64,000 nt of DNA from Shouchella xiaoxiensis (GTDB lineage Bacteria; Bacillota; Bacilli; Bacillales; Bacillaceae_D), in assembly GCF_016907895.1 (NCBI RefSeq), contig NZ_JAFBCV010000015.1:36392-100391 (forward strand), read 5' to 3'. The position numbers and the translations under genes are program-made. Shown here in pieces: positions 34,663 through 46,229 of this stretch (position 1 is its first letter; each line of letters starts with the position of its first letter). The notes beneath the pieces are model-generated. The model ran no database searches and was not told the origin of the DNA. It saw nothing but the letters and a program-made list of their open reading frames with translations.

Positions 34663-35507
34663 TTAAAAATGTAATGGTCATTGGTGCCGGACAGATGGGT
34701 GCAGGTATTGCTGAAGTGTTTGCGGCAAAGGGATTTTCCGTTTCCTTACACGATCGTGAAGAAGCTCTTGCAATCAAAGGAAAAACAGCGATGGAAGCTC
34801 GTTTGCGGAAATTAATTGCTAAAGGATACGCTGCCGAGGAAGATGTGCAATCAACGCTTGAGCAGATTCATCCAACTGCGGATTTAAGCGTAGCAAACGA
34901 GATGGATCTTGTCATAGAGGCAGCAACTGAGAATATGGAGATTAAGAAACAGATATTTGCAGAGCTTGATCAAGTTGTTGGACCGAAGACAATTTTAGCG
35001 ACAAATACATCCTCGTTGCCAATAACAGACTTAGCAAGCGTCACGCAAAAACCTGAGCGTGTCATCGGTATGCATTTCATGAATCCAGTTCCGCGCATGA
35101 AGCTAGTTGAGGTCATTCGCGGTCTTGCTACAACGGATGATGTATTTGAAACCATTGTAAGTTTATCAAAGCAGCTTGATAAAGTGCCTGTCTCGGTTGA
35201 GGACTTCCCTGGATTTGTTTCAAATCGTATTCTAATGCCGATGATTAATGAAGCGATTTTTACTTTGTATGAAGGAGTTGCGTCCGCTGAAGACATTGAT
35301 ACGGTTATGAAACTTGGAATGAACCACCCAATGGGGCCACTTACACTGGCTGATTTCATTGGATTGGATACTTGTTTATCGATTATGAATGTACTCCATG
35401 AAGGTTTTGGTGATGACAAGTACAGACCGTGCCCGTTGCTGAAAAAGTATGTTCAAGCTGGTTGGTTAGGGAAAAAATCAGGTAGGGGGTTCTTCCAGTA
35501 TGAGTAA
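34659..35507 (+). CDS. 3-hydroxybutyryl-CoA dehydrogenase (MmgB/Hbd type)
   Basis: NAD-dependent dehydrogenase of 282 residues. The Rossmann motif is GAGQMGAGIAEVFAAKG at the N-terminus, the catalytic His is in IGMHFMNPVPRMKLVE, and the C-terminal dimer domain has GFVSNRILMPMINEA. Size is that of Hbd rather than the long fused FadB. ATG 34659 overlaps the thiolase stop (ATGA), and the end overlaps the next gene by 8 bases. Confidence 0.93.
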   Translation: MIKNVMVIGAGQMGAGIAEVFAAKGFSVSLHDREEALAIKGKTAMEARLRKLIAKGYAAEEDVQSTLEQIHPTADLSVANEMDLVIEAATENMEIKKQIFAELDQVVGPKTILATNTSSLPITDLASVTQKPERVIGMHFMNPVPRMKLVEVIRGLATTDDVFETIVSLSKQLDKVPVSVEDFPGFVSNRILMPMINEAIFTLYEGVASAEDIDTVMKLGMNHPMGPLTLADFIGLDTCLSIMNVLHEGFGDDKYRPCPLLKKYVQAGWLGKKSGRGFFQYE

Positions 35508-36642
35508 CGTGATGTTCAACGAAGAACAATTAATGATGAAAAAAATGGTGCAGGAGTTTGCAAGAGAACAAATTACACCTGTCATTGAAAGAATGGAAGA
35601 AGAAGAGTACTTCCCACGTGATGTTTTGAAAAAAATGGGGGATTTAGGCTTGCTCGGTGTACCCATTCCTGAAAAATATGGCGGGGCTGGAATGGATTTT
35701 GTTTCTTACATCATTGCCGTACATGAAATCTCGAAAGTTAGTGCGAGCATCGGCTTGATTATGAGCGTTCATACATCCGTTGGAACAGTACCGATTGTTT
35801 TATATGGTACAGAAGAGCAAAAGCAAAAATATGTTCCTAGACTCGCTTCTGGTGAAATGATCGGCGCTTTTTGTTTAACTGAGCCCAATGCCGGTAGTGA
35901 TGCAAAAGGGTTGCAGACGAGAGCGGTAAAAGATGGAGATAACTACGTTTTAAATGGTTCAAAAGTGTTTATTACCAATGGGGGCGAAGCAGGAACGTAC
36001 CTTGTCTTTGCGGTAACGGATCCAAGCGCGGGTTCTAAAGGAATCTCTTGTTTTATTGTAGAAGATGGCACCGAAGGACTCTTAATTGGAAAGAAAGAAA
36101 AGAAACTTGGACTTTATGGATCTTCCACGACAGAAGTGTTGTTTGAAGACTGTCGTCTAAGTCGCTCTCAGCTGCTTGGTGAAGAAGGTGAAGGATTAAA
36201 AATTGCGCTAGCCAATTTAAATTCAGGACGGATCGGCATCGCGGCACAGTCGCTTGGAATAGCTGAAGCGGCGCTTGAAGCTGCAAGTGGTTACGCAAAC
36301 GAGCGAAAGCAATTTGGCAAGAAGCTGCTTGAACATCAAGGTTTAGCGTTTAAGCTTGCTGACATGGCCACAGATACAGAAGCTGCTAAGCACCTTACTT
36401 ACGCAGCGGCTTTCCTAAAAGAACAAGGTCTACCATGTGCGAAAGAAGCATCTATGGCTAAGTTGTTTGCTTCTCGCACAGCAATGGATGTTTCAACGAA
36501 AGCCATTCAAGTATTCGGCGGCTATGGTTATATGAAAGAGTACCCGGTGGAGCGCTTTTTTAGGGATGCAAAAGTGTGTGAGATTTATGAAGGAACAAGT
36601 GAAATTCAACAGATGGTCATTTCGCGGCATTTATCTAGCTAG
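35500..36642 (+). CDS. acyl-CoA dehydrogenase (short-chain/AcdA type)
   Basis: FAD enzyme of 380 residues that oxidises acyl-CoA to enoyl-CoA. Signatures are GAFCLTEPNAGSDAKGLQT (flavin and substrate contact), RKQFGKKLLEHQG, QVFGGYGYMKEYPVERFFRD and the catalytic Glu region EIYEGTSEIQ. In B. subtilis acdA lies beside fadF. Electrons would pass through ETF to FadF, encoded upstream. ETF genes are not in the window. Confidence 0.93.
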   Translation: MSNVMFNEEQLMMKKMVQEFAREQITPVIERMEEEEYFPRDVLKKMGDLGLLGVPIPEKYGGAGMDFVSYIIAVHEISKVSASIGLIMSVHTSVGTVPIVLYGTEEQKQKYVPRLASGEMIGAFCLTEPNAGSDAKGLQTRAVKDGDNYVLNGSKVFITNGGEAGTYLVFAVTDPSAGSKGISCFIVEDGTEGLLIGKKEKKLGLYGSSTTEVLFEDCRLSRSQLLGEEGEGLKIALANLNSGRIGIAAQSLGIAEAALEAASGYANERKQFGKKLLEHQGLAFKLADMATDTEAAKHLTYAAAFLKEQGLPCAKEASMAKLFASRTAMDVSTKAIQVFGGYGYMKEYPVERFFRDAKVCEIYEGTSEIQQMVISRHLSS

Positions 36643-36709
36643 ATGCAGGAATAATTACTTCATGATACGATAACGGTGGCAATCATGTAGCAGGGAGTAG
36701 GTTGAGAAC

Positions 36710-37330
36710 ATGACTAAAAAGATCGTTCCATCGATGGTTAAAGATGAACAATTAATTAAAAAACGGCGAGAACAGATGATAAAAGGAGCGGTCAGTCTCT
36801 TTATAGAAAAAGGCTTTCACCGGACAACAACTCGAGAAATCGCGAAAGAATCTGGATTTAGTATTGGAACACTTTACGAATACATTGGGACTAAAGAAGA
36901 TGTACTGTATTTAGTGTGTGACTCCATTTATGATGAAGTGATGGACAGTGTAACCAGTCAACTCGATTCTAAGGGGACAGCATTAGAGCGTTTAAAAAAA
37001 GCCATCCGTGCTTATTTCTCTGTTGTGAATGAGAAGCAAGAAGAAGTTCTTGTTATGTATCAGGAAACAAAGTCATTGCCAAAAGAGACACTTCCCTATG
37101 TATTAAAAAAAGAGTTTGAGATGGTTACGCTTATGACTTCTTTCATTAGAGAGTGTGCCAAAAGCAACGAAATGACCATTTCAGAGAAGGAACAAGATCT
37201 GCTTGCTCACAACATCCTCGTTTTAGGTCAGATGTGGACATTTAGACGTTGGGCCGTCCAAAAGAATCAAGATATTGATGAATACATTGAGCAACAGACA
37301 AAGCAGCTACTTGCGTCTTATGTGCAATAA
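36710..37330 (+). CDS. TetR/AcrR family regulator of the fatty-acid block
   Basis: A 206-residue regulator with a TetR-type helix-turn-helix (TTTREIAKESGFSIGTLYEYIGTKEDVLYL, residues 42-72) and a helical ligand domain. It is longer at its N-terminus than B. subtilis FadR and does not look like a close copy. Its position directly behind the acyl-CoA dehydrogenase gene suggests that it controls these genes in response to an acyl-CoA, perhaps through the palindromes at 31247 or 33442. That link is inference. Confidence 0.82.
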   Translation: MTKKIVPSMVKDEQLIKKRREQMIKGAVSLFIEKGFHRTTTREIAKESGFSIGTLYEYIGTKEDVLYLVCDSIYDEVMDSVTSQLDSKGTALERLKKAIRAYFSVVNEKQEEVLVMYQETKSLPKETLPYVLKKEFEMVTLMTSFIRECAKSNEMTISEKEQDLLAHNILVLGQMWTFRRWAVQKNQDIDEYIEQQTKQLLASYVQ

Positions 37331-37483
37331 ATACCGCGTGGCGATAACGCCTGCGGTTTTTTGATTTTAACTGGTAATAAACTTTATTCTTGTTTATAAT
37401 GGGACGTATGATTTTATCAGCTAATGGCTTACAATAGATAGGCGAGACTAATTTGGATGATGATGGAAAGGGTGTGCTCGGTT

Positions 37484-38008
37484 GTGGTTGAATTAAATGC
37501 CTTAAGTAAAGAAGAACTTGCAGAAATGTCCATGGTAGAGACGGCTTATGCGCTTATGGTAAGTGAACATAAGTCTTATAATTTTTATGATTTGCTGGAG
37601 GAAGTTGCAAAACGAAAAGGACTCTCAAAATCTGAAATGGATGCAAAAATTTCCTTTTTATATACAGACCTTAATATTGATGGACGCTTTTTAACGCTTG
37701 GCGATAATCAGTGGGGTTTAAAAGCATGGTATCCACATGAACAGTCGGAAGAAGAAATTACAAGTTCAGTTAAACCAGCTAAACGTCGTAAGAAAAATAA
37801 AGATGATGAAGACGAGGATTATCTACTGGATGACGAGCTAGAGGAAGACGAGTTCGAAGATCTTGAGGATGAGCTTGATGAATTGGCTGATGAAGAAGAT
37901 CAAGATGACGATGAAGAAGATGATAGCGATGAATTCTCTGATAAAGATGAAGATCTAGATGACTATGGTGACGAGGAAGAGGACCAATCCGAGGAAGAAG
38001 AAGATTAA
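37484..38008 (+). CDS. rpoE: RNA polymerase delta subunit
   Basis: Delta improves polymerase recycling and promoter selectivity in Firmicutes. The 174 residues have an N-terminal folded HARE-HTH domain (to about 85, with [10 protein letters not shown] and [27 protein letters not shown]) and a C-terminal tail made almost wholly of Asp and Glu. Start GTG 37484 gives the same N-terminus as other RpoE proteins and follows GGAAAGGG; ATG codons from 37457 lack a site. It lies directly before pyrG, as in B. subtilis. Confidence 0.93.
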   Translation: MVELNALSKEELAEMSMVETAYALMVSEHKSYNFYDLLEEVAKRKGLSKSEMDAKISFLYTDLNIDGRFLTLGDNQWGLKAWYPHEQSEEEITSSVKPAKRRKKNKDDEDEDYLLDDELEEDEFEDLEDELDELADEEDQDDDEEDDSDEFSDKDEDLDDYGDEEEDQSEEEED

Positions 38009-38016
38009 TTGTTTTC

Positions 38017-38058
38017 TTGACTTCTGAGGTAGGAGTCGGTAAAATCATTTTTGGGCTC
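38017..38058 (+). promoter_or_regulatory. pyrG promoter with GGGCTC start
   Basis: TTGACT, 17 bases, TAAAAT, then 7 bases to GGGCTC at 38053. In B. subtilis pyrG transcripts start at GGGCUC, and low CTP makes the polymerase stutter on G. The arrangement here is the same. Confidence 0.85.
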
Positions 38059-38144
38059 ATCATGAGCTTATATAATGGAAATGATAAACAAAAGTGCGCC
38101 CCCATCTATGGGTGACGTGTCACTTTTGTTTTTTTTTTTTTTTT
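38053..38144 (+). promoter_or_regulatory. CTP-sensing pyrG attenuator leader
   Basis: The leader runs from GGGCTC at 38053 to an intrinsic terminator with arms ACAAAAGTG/CACTTTTGT (38088 and 38121) and 16 T. The upstream half of the hairpin contains GCGCCCCCAT, the target expected for a 5' poly-G extension added when CTP is scarce. Pairing would break the terminator and allow pyrG expression, as known for B. subtilis. Confidence 0.8.
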
Positions 38145-38161
38145 GATAGATGTACGTATAA

Positions 38162-39801
<1,640 letters not shown>

Positions 39802-39802
<1 letters not shown>

Positions 39803-39829
39803 GATACAGCATATGCTGTATCTTTTTTT
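39802..39829 (+). terminator. pyrG terminator
   Basis: Perfect palindrome AGATACAGCA-TATGCTGTATCT followed by a run of seven T. Confidence 0.85.
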
Positions 39830-39945
39830 GTGGAAGCCCTTGTTTATTGTTTGAAATGATAAAATTATAAAAAAAATCGATGTTTCAGAAGAGCTCGATT
39901 CGGTTATAGGTAGTGGCATCAACTTCATGAAGAGGGGATACAAAG

Positions 39946-40797
39946 ATGAAAGCAGAAATTATTCATACCAATCGGTTCTATTATGAAACAGCGGTTGAGC
40001 AAAGCTTAAATTCGTTTCGCTTAAAACCAAAGACGGACGAGTTACAGCGATTGCTGTCTTATCGAGCTGATATTAATCCTGCATCAACAACGGCCCAGCA
40101 GGTGGATATTTGGGGGAATAATGTAGAGACCTTTTTTATCGCGCAATCCCATCAATATTTAGAAATTAAGACAACGTCGATTATAAGTGTACAAAGAAGC
40201 CCAATTATCGATCATCTTGATTACACAACGGAAATGAAGCGTATCTTTCATTCGGAGCTGTTTCAAAACCAATACCTTGCTTCACTAAAACAAACGCCTT
40301 ATACGTCGATCTCATTTGATCAAGCAGAAAAGGTTGTAACTGAAGTAGGCGATGCATCAAATCCGCTCGTTTTTTCCAAGAACCTTATGTCCTATTTGTT
40401 TGAAAAATTTACTTATGATACGGATGCTACCGATGTAAACACGCAAGCGAACACGGTCATCGAGTCTATGCGGGGAGTCTGTCAAGATTATGCCCATGTA
40501 ATGCTCGGGATCTTACGCTCACAAAAAATTCCAGCACGTTACGTAAGTGGTTATCTCTATGTCGGAGAAGATTCTGCTTTAATTGGAGATGCGGCTAGTC
40601 ACGCTTGGGTAGAAATTATGGCCCCCGGTATTGGTTGGATTGGACTTGACCCAACGAATAATGTGGAAGCCTTGGAAAATCATATCATTGTTTGCACAGG
40701 CAGAGATTATGCGGACGTTAGCCCAGTTGAAGGTGTTTATCGTGGTGGTGGGCAATCCTTAGACGTAAGCGTTGGTGTACGCTTATTAGAAAAATAA
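39946..40797 (+). CDS. transglutaminase-like cysteine protease family protein
   Basis: A 283-residue cytoplasmic protein with an N-terminal transglutaminase-associated beta domain (about 1-125) and a transglutaminase core. The triad is visible: Cys in MRGVCQDYAHVM (near 184), His in DAASHAWVEI and Asp in IGLDPTNN. Such proteins are peptidases or amidases, often near genes for unusual peptides; the substrate is unknown. It is a lone insertion between pyrG and ywjG compared with B. subtilis. Confidence 0.82.
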   Translation: MKAEIIHTNRFYYETAVEQSLNSFRLKPKTDELQRLLSYRADINPASTTAQQVDIWGNNVETFFIAQSHQYLEIKTTSIISVQRSPIIDHLDYTTEMKRIFHSELFQNQYLASLKQTPYTSISFDQAEKVVTEVGDASNPLVFSKNLMSYLFEKFTYDTDATDVNTQANTVIESMRGVCQDYAHVMLGILRSQKIPARYVSGYLYVGEDSALIGDAASHAWVEIMAPGIGWIGLDPTNNVEALENHIIVCTGRDYADVSPVEGVYRGGGQSLDVSVGVRLLEK

Positions 40798-40820
40798 AGC
40801 AGGGAGGAATCCCTGCTTTT
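40798..40820. terminator. terminator between transglutaminase-like gene and ywjG
   Basis: Hairpin AGCAGGGA/TCCCTGCT around GGAA with TTTT on the plus strand. The convergent ywjG stop lies at its end. Confidence 0.7.
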
Positions 40821-41332
40821 TAGTCTTCAAATTCAGTAAGAATGTCTTGAACAAGAAGGTGAAGTTGGTTATAAAGAAATAGAGCGGCAATTGTACCTGG
40901 ATGACCAATGCGATTTCCTTTATCATCAGGGACAAGCCCTTTTGTTGCATGAGTAACTAAAAGCACATCACACGCATCTGCAATAGAGTCCATTTGTTTA
41001 GATGCAACAACAATTGTCGGTGTTTGCGATCGTTGGCATAATTCTAGTAATGCTAGTGCTTGATTTTCTGATGTGTCTGATAAAAACAATAAGACTCGGT
41101 CTCGAGACGTCAGCTGCTGATTGTCTAGAATCGTGGAATGCGGCAGAGGTTCAGAACCAGCTGTTACAGCAAGTTCAAGTGCGCCAAATGGATCGAATGC
41201 CTTAACGTAAAGTGTGCCATCAGCGGAAAGAGCTTGGGCAAGTAACCTGCCTGCATCTTCAAATGATTCAACCTGTGTTTCATTTATTTTTTTGAACAAA
41301 CCGGTCAGTTGTGTCGTGTACATTTTATCCAA
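40820..41332 (-). CDS. ywjG: DUF2529 family protein YwjG
   Basis: A 170-residue protein of unknown function whose fold resembles sugar-isomerase (SIS) domains; strands such as DRVLLFLSD and TPTIVVAS are visible, and a GHPGTIAALFLY stretch follows. It lies between pyrG and spo0F as in B. subtilis. TTG 41332 is spaced well from GAAAGGAT, whereas ATG 41323 is about 19 bases away; the start is therefore uncertain. Confidence 0.8.
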   Translation of the reverse strand: MDKMYTTQLTGLFKKINETQVESFEDAGRLLAQALSADGTLYVKAFDPFGALELAVTAGSEPLPHSTILDNQQLTSRDRVLLFLSDTSENQALALLELCQRSQTPTIVVASKQMDSIADACDVLLVTHATKGLVPDDKGNRIGHPGTIAALFLYNQLHLLVQDILTEFED

Positions 41333-41405
41333 AATACTCGTATCCTTTCAAACCAAATGATTTGCCTATCATTTTAGAGGGAAGGTGCGTGGATTGCAAA
41401 TAAAT

Positions 41406-41434
41406 AAAGGAATGGGAAGAAAAAACGCGAATTA
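41406..41434 (+). promoter_or_regulatory. sigma-H promoter of spo0F
   Basis: AAAGGAATG at 41406 and CGAATTA near 41428, with 13 bases between elements, fit the sigma-H pattern (AGGAWWT and GAATT). spo0F is a known sigma-H target in B. subtilis. I see no clear Spo0A box next to it. Confidence 0.65.
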
Positions 41435-41471
41435 GATTAGAATATACGTTGGGAGTAAAGGGAGGATTCGT

Positions 41472-41834
41472 ATGAACCATAAAGTGCTTATCGTTGATGA
41501 TCAGTTCGGAATAAGAGTTCTGTTAACTGAGGTGTTACAAAAAGATGGTTATGAGATGTTTCAAGCAGCGAATGGGAAAGAGGCATTGGATATCCAGGCA
41601 ATGGAGGATATTAGCATTGTTTTATTAGATATGAAAATACCTGGCATGGACGGTGTTGAAATACTAAAGCAATTAAAACAAAGACAGCCATCTATTAAAG
41701 TCATTATGATGACGGCTTATGGAGAACTAAAAATGGTTAATGAAGCACTGGAAAATGGTGCGATCAGCTATATGGCAAAACCGTTTGATATTTCTGATGT
41801 TCGTCAAGCAATCCGAAAAAATTTGATCAGCTGA
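41472..41834 (+). CDS. spo0F: sporulation phosphorelay response regulator Spo0F
   Basis: Single receiver domain that takes phosphate from sporulation kinases and passes it to Spo0B. The 120 residues show the acidic pocket VDDQ, the phosphoacceptor Asp53 in [11 protein letters not shown], the Thr of MMTAYGE and the Lys of MAKPFD. No output domain is present. Its position between ywjG and fbaA and its sigma-H-like promoter agree with B. subtilis. Confidence 0.96.
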   Translation: MNHKVLIVDDQFGIRVLLTEVLQKDGYEMFQAANGKEALDIQAMEDISIVLLDMKIPGMDGVEILKQLKQRQPSIKVIMMTAYGELKMVNEALENGAISYMAKPFDISDVRQAIRKNLIS

Positions 41835-41903
41835 TCCAATCGTAAATTGGTATCGCTTTCTTAGAATTTCCGTCTCTTTCCTACGTTACATCCAAAAAAG
41901 TTA

Positions 41904-41912
41904 TGCTATAAT
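41904..41912 (+). promoter_or_regulatory. extended -10 promoter of fbaA
   Basis: TGC-TATAAT, giving a leader of about 140 bases. The leader holds an open frame in phase with fbaA from 41942, but it has no ribosome binding site. Confidence 0.65.
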
Positions 41913-42061
41913 GGACACGATCTATGTATTAGTGTGCAGAGATGAAGTCGAATAACAGCGTTTTTTTGCTAACGTACATAACTTCACTATCTGAGGTTAT
42001 TTTAACAAAGAAATGTTGGACCCTCGTTCCGTCTGTTGCAGAGAATTTAAGGAGGACAATT

Positions 42062-42925
42062 ATGCCTTTAGTGTCTATGAAAGAAATGTTGAACAAAGCG
42101 AAAGCGGAAAGCTACGCTGTTGGACAATTTAATTTAAACAACCTTGAGTTTACTCAAGCGATTCTACAAGCAGCAGAAGAAGAGAAATCTCCTGTTATAC
42201 TTGGTGTTTCCGAAGGTGCCGCTCGTTACATGGGTGGATTTAAAACCGTTGTCGGATTGGTTACAAACTTGATGGAAGAATACAATGTCACTGTACCAGT
42301 TGCAATTCACCTTGATCACGGTTCAAGTTTTGAGAAATGTGTTGAAGCGATTCATGCTGGATTCACTTCTGTCATGATTGATGGTTCCCATTATCCGCTT
42401 GCTGAAAACATCGCCTTAACAAAGCGCGTTGTTGATGTTGCACACGCACTTGGTGTCTCTGTTGAAGCTGAACTTGGTCGCATTGGTGGACAAGAAGATG
42501 ATCTTGTTGTAAGTGATGCTGAAGCGGCATACGCGATTCCTGAAGAGTGTAAAGAGCTTGTTGAAGCAACAGGCGTTGATTGTTTTGCTCCTGCTCTTGG
42601 TTCTGTGCACGGTCCTTACAAAGGTGAACCAAACCTTGGTTTTGATCATATGAAGACGATTGATTCTATGGTAGGTATTCCACTCGTATTACACGGTGGA
42701 ACAGGGATTCCGACAAAAGATGTTCAAAAAGCAATTGAATTTGGTCATGCGAAGATCAATGTAAACACGGAAAGCCAGATTTCATCTGCTAAAGCAGTTC
42801 GTGAGACACTTGAAGCTCAACCAGAGCAATATGACCCACGTAAATATTTAGGACCAGCTCGTGATGCCATCAAAGCAACAGTCATTGGCAAAATGAAAGA
42901 ATTTGGTTCTTCAAACAAAGCATAA
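42062..42925 (+). CDS. fbaA: fructose-1,6-bisphosphate aldolase, class II
   Basis: Zinc enzyme of glycolysis and gluconeogenesis, 287 residues. Zinc ligands appear in [11 protein letters not shown] and in LHGGTGIP with its downstream histidine; the phosphate-binding block is [13 protein letters not shown] 42062 sits 7 bases behind GGAGGAC. An in-frame upstream extension of 40 codons from 41942 is not family-like and is excluded. It ends in a strong terminator. Confidence 0.96.
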   Translation: MPLVSMKEMLNKAKAESYAVGQFNLNNLEFTQAILQAAEEEKSPVILGVSEGAARYMGGFKTVVGLVTNLMEEYNVTVPVAIHLDHGSSFEKCVEAIHAGFTSVMIDGSHYPLAENIALTKRVVDVAHALGVSVEAELGRIGGQEDDLVVSDAEAAYAIPEECKELVEATGVDCFAPALGSVHGPYKGEPNLGFDHMKTIDSMVGIPLVLHGGTGIPTKDVQKAIEFGHAKINVNTESQISSAKAVRETLEAQPEQYDPRKYLGPARDAIKATVIGKMKEFGSSNKA

Positions 42926-42943
42926 TAAGCTGATTGCAAATCG

Positions 42944-42976
42944 AATAAAAGCAGTCCCGACGGCTGCTTTTATTTT
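42944..42976 (+). terminator. fbaA terminator
   Basis: Hairpin AATAAAAGCAG/CTGCTTTTATT with a 9-base loop and TTTT. Confidence 0.8.
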
Positions 42977-43015
42977 CATTTTAAATGTAACCGTTTTTTT
43001 AGAAAGGGGATACGT

Positions 43016-43651
43016 ATGAAATTTTTTATTGATACAGCCAATTTAGACGAAATTAAAGAGGCGAAAGAGCTTGGAATATTAGATGGGGTTACAACAAATC
43101 CATCATTAGTAGCAAAGGAAAACGTTGATTTCCACGAGCGAATCCGACAAATTGCCGCAGTTGTGCCTGGAAGTGTAAGCGCAGAGGTTATTGCTTTAGA
43201 CGCTGAAAACATGATTAAAGAAGGAAAAGAATTAGCTGCAATCTCGGAAAATATCACGGTAAAAGTACCGATGACAGTTGATGGGTTAAAAGCAGTTCAT
43301 GCCTTTAGTGAGCTGGGAATTAAAACAAACGTAACGCTCATTTTCTCCGTACCTCAAGCTCTTCTAGCAGCGCGTGCTGGAGCAACATACGTATCACCTT
43401 TCTTAGGAAGACTAGATGATATTGGGCATGATGGTCTTCAATTAATCTCTGATCTAAAAACGATTTTTGATACGCATGGTTTGCCTACACAAATCATTGC
43501 TGCCTCCGTTCGTCATCCAATTCATGTAAACGAAGCAGCAAAACGAGGCGCACATATTGCAACCATTCCATTAAAAGTAATTAAACAATTGACGCTTCAT
43601 CCGTTAACAGATAAAGGAATTGAAGCATTCTTAGCTGATTGGAACAAGTAA
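43016..43651 (+). CDS. tal: transaldolase (small, YwjH type)
   Basis: A 211-residue TIM-barrel aldolase of the short transaldolase/FSA group. The N-terminal [15 protein letters not shown], the GVTTNPSL loop and the Schiff-base Lys in NITVKVPMT are diagnostic. It links the pentose phosphate pathway with glycolysis, next to fbaA and glpX. The start follows GAAAGGGGAT. Confidence 0.94.
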   Translation: MKFFIDTANLDEIKEAKELGILDGVTTNPSLVAKENVDFHERIRQIAAVVPGSVSAEVIALDAENMIKEGKELAAISENITVKVPMTVDGLKAVHAFSELGIKTNVTLIFSVPQALLAARAGATYVSPFLGRLDDIGHDGLQLISDLKTIFDTHGLPTQIIAASVRHPIHVNEAAKRGAHIATIPLKVIKQLTLHPLTDKGIEAFLADWNK

Positions 43652-43741
43652 ACAGACGTAATGATGGAATCCAACCGCTTTTAACGAAGTTTGGTTATGC
43701 GGCACACGTATGATTAACTGGTAGTAAAGGAAGGGATTTTG

Positions 43742-45028
43742 ATGCATAAGTTACTAATTGAAGGTGGCCACACGCTTGAAGGTTCGGTACAAATAAGCGG
43801 TGCGAAAAACAGTGCGGTCGCCTTAATTCCAGCAGCTATTCTAGCGGATAGTCCTGTTGTGATTGATAATCTACCCGCTATTTCTGATGTGGAGCTTCTC
43901 GCTGAATTGCTTCGAGAAATTGGTGGCGAGGTTGAAATGGATCAGCAGATGATGAAAATTCATCCAGAGAACATGGTTGCCATGCCGCTTCCGAATGGTC
44001 GAGTGAAAAAATTACGAGCTTCTTATTACTTAATGGGTGCGATGCTTGGTAAGTTTAAAAAAGCCGTAATTGGTCTTCCTGGTGGATGTAATCTAGGTCC
44101 GAGACCGATCGACCAGCATATTAAAGGTTTTCAGGCACTTGGCGCAAGAGTAACAAACGAGCAAGGTGCGATTTATTTGCGTGCGGATGAACTTTATGGT
44201 GCGAAAATCTATTTAGACGTTGTTAGTGTTGGGGCAACAATAAATATTATGCTTGCTGCCGTGCGAGCTAAAGGTAGAACAGTCATCGAAAATGCAGCGA
44301 AAGAGCCAGAAATTATTGATGTGGCAACGCTGTTATCTAGTATGGGTGCACGGATAAAAGGAGCTGGCACGAACGTCATTCGAATTGATGGAGTCGATCA
44401 GCTTCATGGCTGTACGCATTCGATCATCCCCGATCGAATTGAAGCGGGAACGTATATGATTATGGCCGCGGCAATTGGGCAAAAGGTGAGAATTGAGAAC
44501 ATTATTCCAACGCATGTTGAATCTGTTACGGCGAAGCTTCGCGAAATTGGTACAGATGTTGAGGTGGATGATGATCAAATTATCATAAGCAGGGGCGTTG
44601 CAAAAAAAGGTGTCGATATTAAAACCCTTGTCTATCCTGGTTTTCCAACGGATCTGCAACAGCCTTTTACCAGTCTACTGACAAGCGCTGAAGGAACGAG
44701 CATCGTGACTGATACAATTTATGATGCCAGATTTAAACATGTGGATGAACTCAGACGTATGGGTGCAAGTGTAAAGGTCGAAGGTCGTTCAGCCATTGTA
44801 AACGGGAAATCGTCGTTGCAAGGGGCAAATGTTCGCGCGAGTGATCTGCGAGCAGGCGCTGCTTTAATAATTGCTGGTCTAATGGCTGATGGCATTACCG
44901 AAGTATCCGGTCTCGAACATGTTGATCGTGGCTATGAACATTTAGAAGAAAAGTTAAGCAATCTAGGCGCAAAGATTTGGCGCGAAGAATTAAATGAAGA
45001 AGAGATTGAACAAGCTAAGCAAGCATAG
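43742..45028 (+). CDS. murAB: UDP-N-acetylglucosamine 1-carboxyvinyltransferase 2
   Basis: First committed step of peptidoglycan synthesis, transferring enolpyruvate from PEP. The 428 residues contain the [13 protein letters not shown]-terminal signature and the catalytic Cys in [13 protein letters not shown], the residue attacked by fosfomycin. Its place between transaldolase and glpX-rho is that of murAB (murZ) in B. subtilis, not murA near the atp operon. ATG 43742 is preferred over TTG 43739. Confidence 0.93.
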   Translation: MHKLLIEGGHTLEGSVQISGAKNSAVALIPAAILADSPVVIDNLPAISDVELLAELLREIGGEVEMDQQMMKIHPENMVAMPLPNGRVKKLRASYYLMGAMLGKFKKAVIGLPGGCNLGPRPIDQHIKGFQALGARVTNEQGAIYLRADELYGAKIYLDVVSVGATINIMLAAVRAKGRTVIENAAKEPEIIDVATLLSSMGARIKGAGTNVIRIDGVDQLHGCTHSIIPDRIEAGTYMIMAAAIGQKVRIENIIPTHVESVTAKLREIGTDVEVDDDQIIISRGVAKKGVDIKTLVYPGFPTDLQQPFTSLLTSAEGTSIVTDTIYDARFKHVDELRRMGASVKVEGRSAIVNGKSSLQGANVRASDLRAGAALIIAGLMADGITEVSGLEHVDRGYEHLEEKLSNLGAKIWREELNEEEIEQAKQA

Positions 45029-45056
45029 AAGAAAGTCAATCAGGAGGATACATTAA

Positions 45057-46022
45057 ATGGAACGTAGTTTATCAATGGAGCTTGTCCGTGTAACAGAAGC
45101 AGCAGCGCTTGCATCAGGACGTTGGATGGGAAGAGGCAATAAGGAAGAGGCTGACCGTGCAGCAACTGAAGCAATGCGTGATGTGTTTGATACGATTCCA
45201 ATGAAAGGAACCGTCGTCATTGGTGAGGGAGAAATGGATGAAGCACCAATGCTTTATATTGGTGAGAAACTAGGAAATGGCTATGGTCCACGAGTTGACG
45301 TGGCCGTTGATCCACTAGAAGGAACAAATATTGTTGCTTACGGTCAATGGAATGCCTTAGCTGTGCTAGCTGTGGCAGATCATGGTAACTTGCTACATGC
45401 ACCTGATATGTATATGGATAAACTAGCAGTAGGCCCTGAAGCAGTAGGAAATGTCGATATTGATGCGCCAGTACTTGATAATTTAAAAGCGGTAGCAAGA
45501 GCAAAAAACAAAGACATTGAGGACTTAGTAGTTGTTATATTAAACCGTTCGCGTCATGAGAAACTAATTCATGATGTGCGTAAAGCAGGAGCTCGCATTA
45601 AACTGCTACCTGACGGCGATGTTGCAGCGGCTGTTAATACGGGATTTGATGATACAGGCGTTGATTTATTAATGGGTTCTGGTGGAGCTCCTGAGGGCGT
45701 CTTGGCTGCTGCTGGCTTGAAATGTCTTGGTGGTGACTTCCAAGGCCGCTTGCTTCCTCAATCTGATGGTGAATTAGAACGTTGTAAGAAAATGGGCATT
45801 GAAGACGTCAATAAGTTGTTTAGAATGGAAGACTTAGTAAAAGGCGATGATTGTATCTTTGCTGCTACAGGTGTAACGGACGGAGAACTTTTAACAGGAG
45901 TGCGTTATAAAGGGATGAACGCCGTTACCCAATCAATCGTTATGCGAGCGAAGTCTGGAACGGTTCGATTCGTTGATGGAACACACAGCATGAAGAAAAA
46001 ACCAGGATTGGTTATACGTTAA
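45057..46022 (+). CDS. glpX: class II fructose-1,6-bisphosphatase
   Basis: Gluconeogenic phosphatase of 321 residues. Metal-binding motifs [11 protein letters not shown] and [11 protein letters not shown] are present, followed by [18 protein letters not shown]. subtilis carries the same gene (ywjI/glpX) between murAB and rho. The ribosome binding site is CAGGAGGAT. Confidence 0.95.
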   Translation: MERSLSMELVRVTEAAALASGRWMGRGNKEEADRAATEAMRDVFDTIPMKGTVVIGEGEMDEAPMLYIGEKLGNGYGPRVDVAVDPLEGTNIVAYGQWNALAVLAVADHGNLLHAPDMYMDKLAVGPEAVGNVDIDAPVLDNLKAVARAKNKDIEDLVVVILNRSRHEKLIHDVRKAGARIKLLPDGDVAAAVNTGFDDTGVDLLMGSGGAPEGVLAAAGLKCLGGDFQGRLLPQSDGELERCKKMGIEDVNKLFRMEDLVKGDDCIFAATGVTDGELLTGVRYKGMNAVTQSIVMRAKSGTVRFVDGTHSMKKKPGLVIR

Positions 46023-46028
46023 TAGTTG

Positions 46029-46056
46029 AGGGGGATTTACGGATCTCCCTTATTTA
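46029..46056 (+). terminator. weak terminator between glpX and rho
   Basis: Hairpin AGGGGGAT/ATCTCCCT with one G-U pair, followed by TTATTTAT. Probably inefficient. The remaining 170 bases up to rho are AT-rich; I see no clear promoter. Confidence 0.4.
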
Positions 46057-46229
46057 TGATTGATTATTTTACACAGATATGGTTAAAATAAACGTTAGAA
46101 TACCCTTCATCAAAAAACTTTCTCCAATTTCCTTCCTTTGTTCATTCTCATTTAAAAACAACTAAATACGGTGGCTAAACGTTTACCGTTAAATAAAAAA
46201 GAATATTTATAGAAGTGTGGTGACCTTTA

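Noticed and set aside
41942..42061. In-frame upstream extension of fbaA by 40 codons
   Set aside because: No ribosome binding site, not aldolase-like, and it lies in the leader behind the promoter.
46174..46187. TAAACGTTTA palindrome before rho resembling a cre site
   Set aside because: It misses three defined positions of the CcpA consensus and rho is not a known target.
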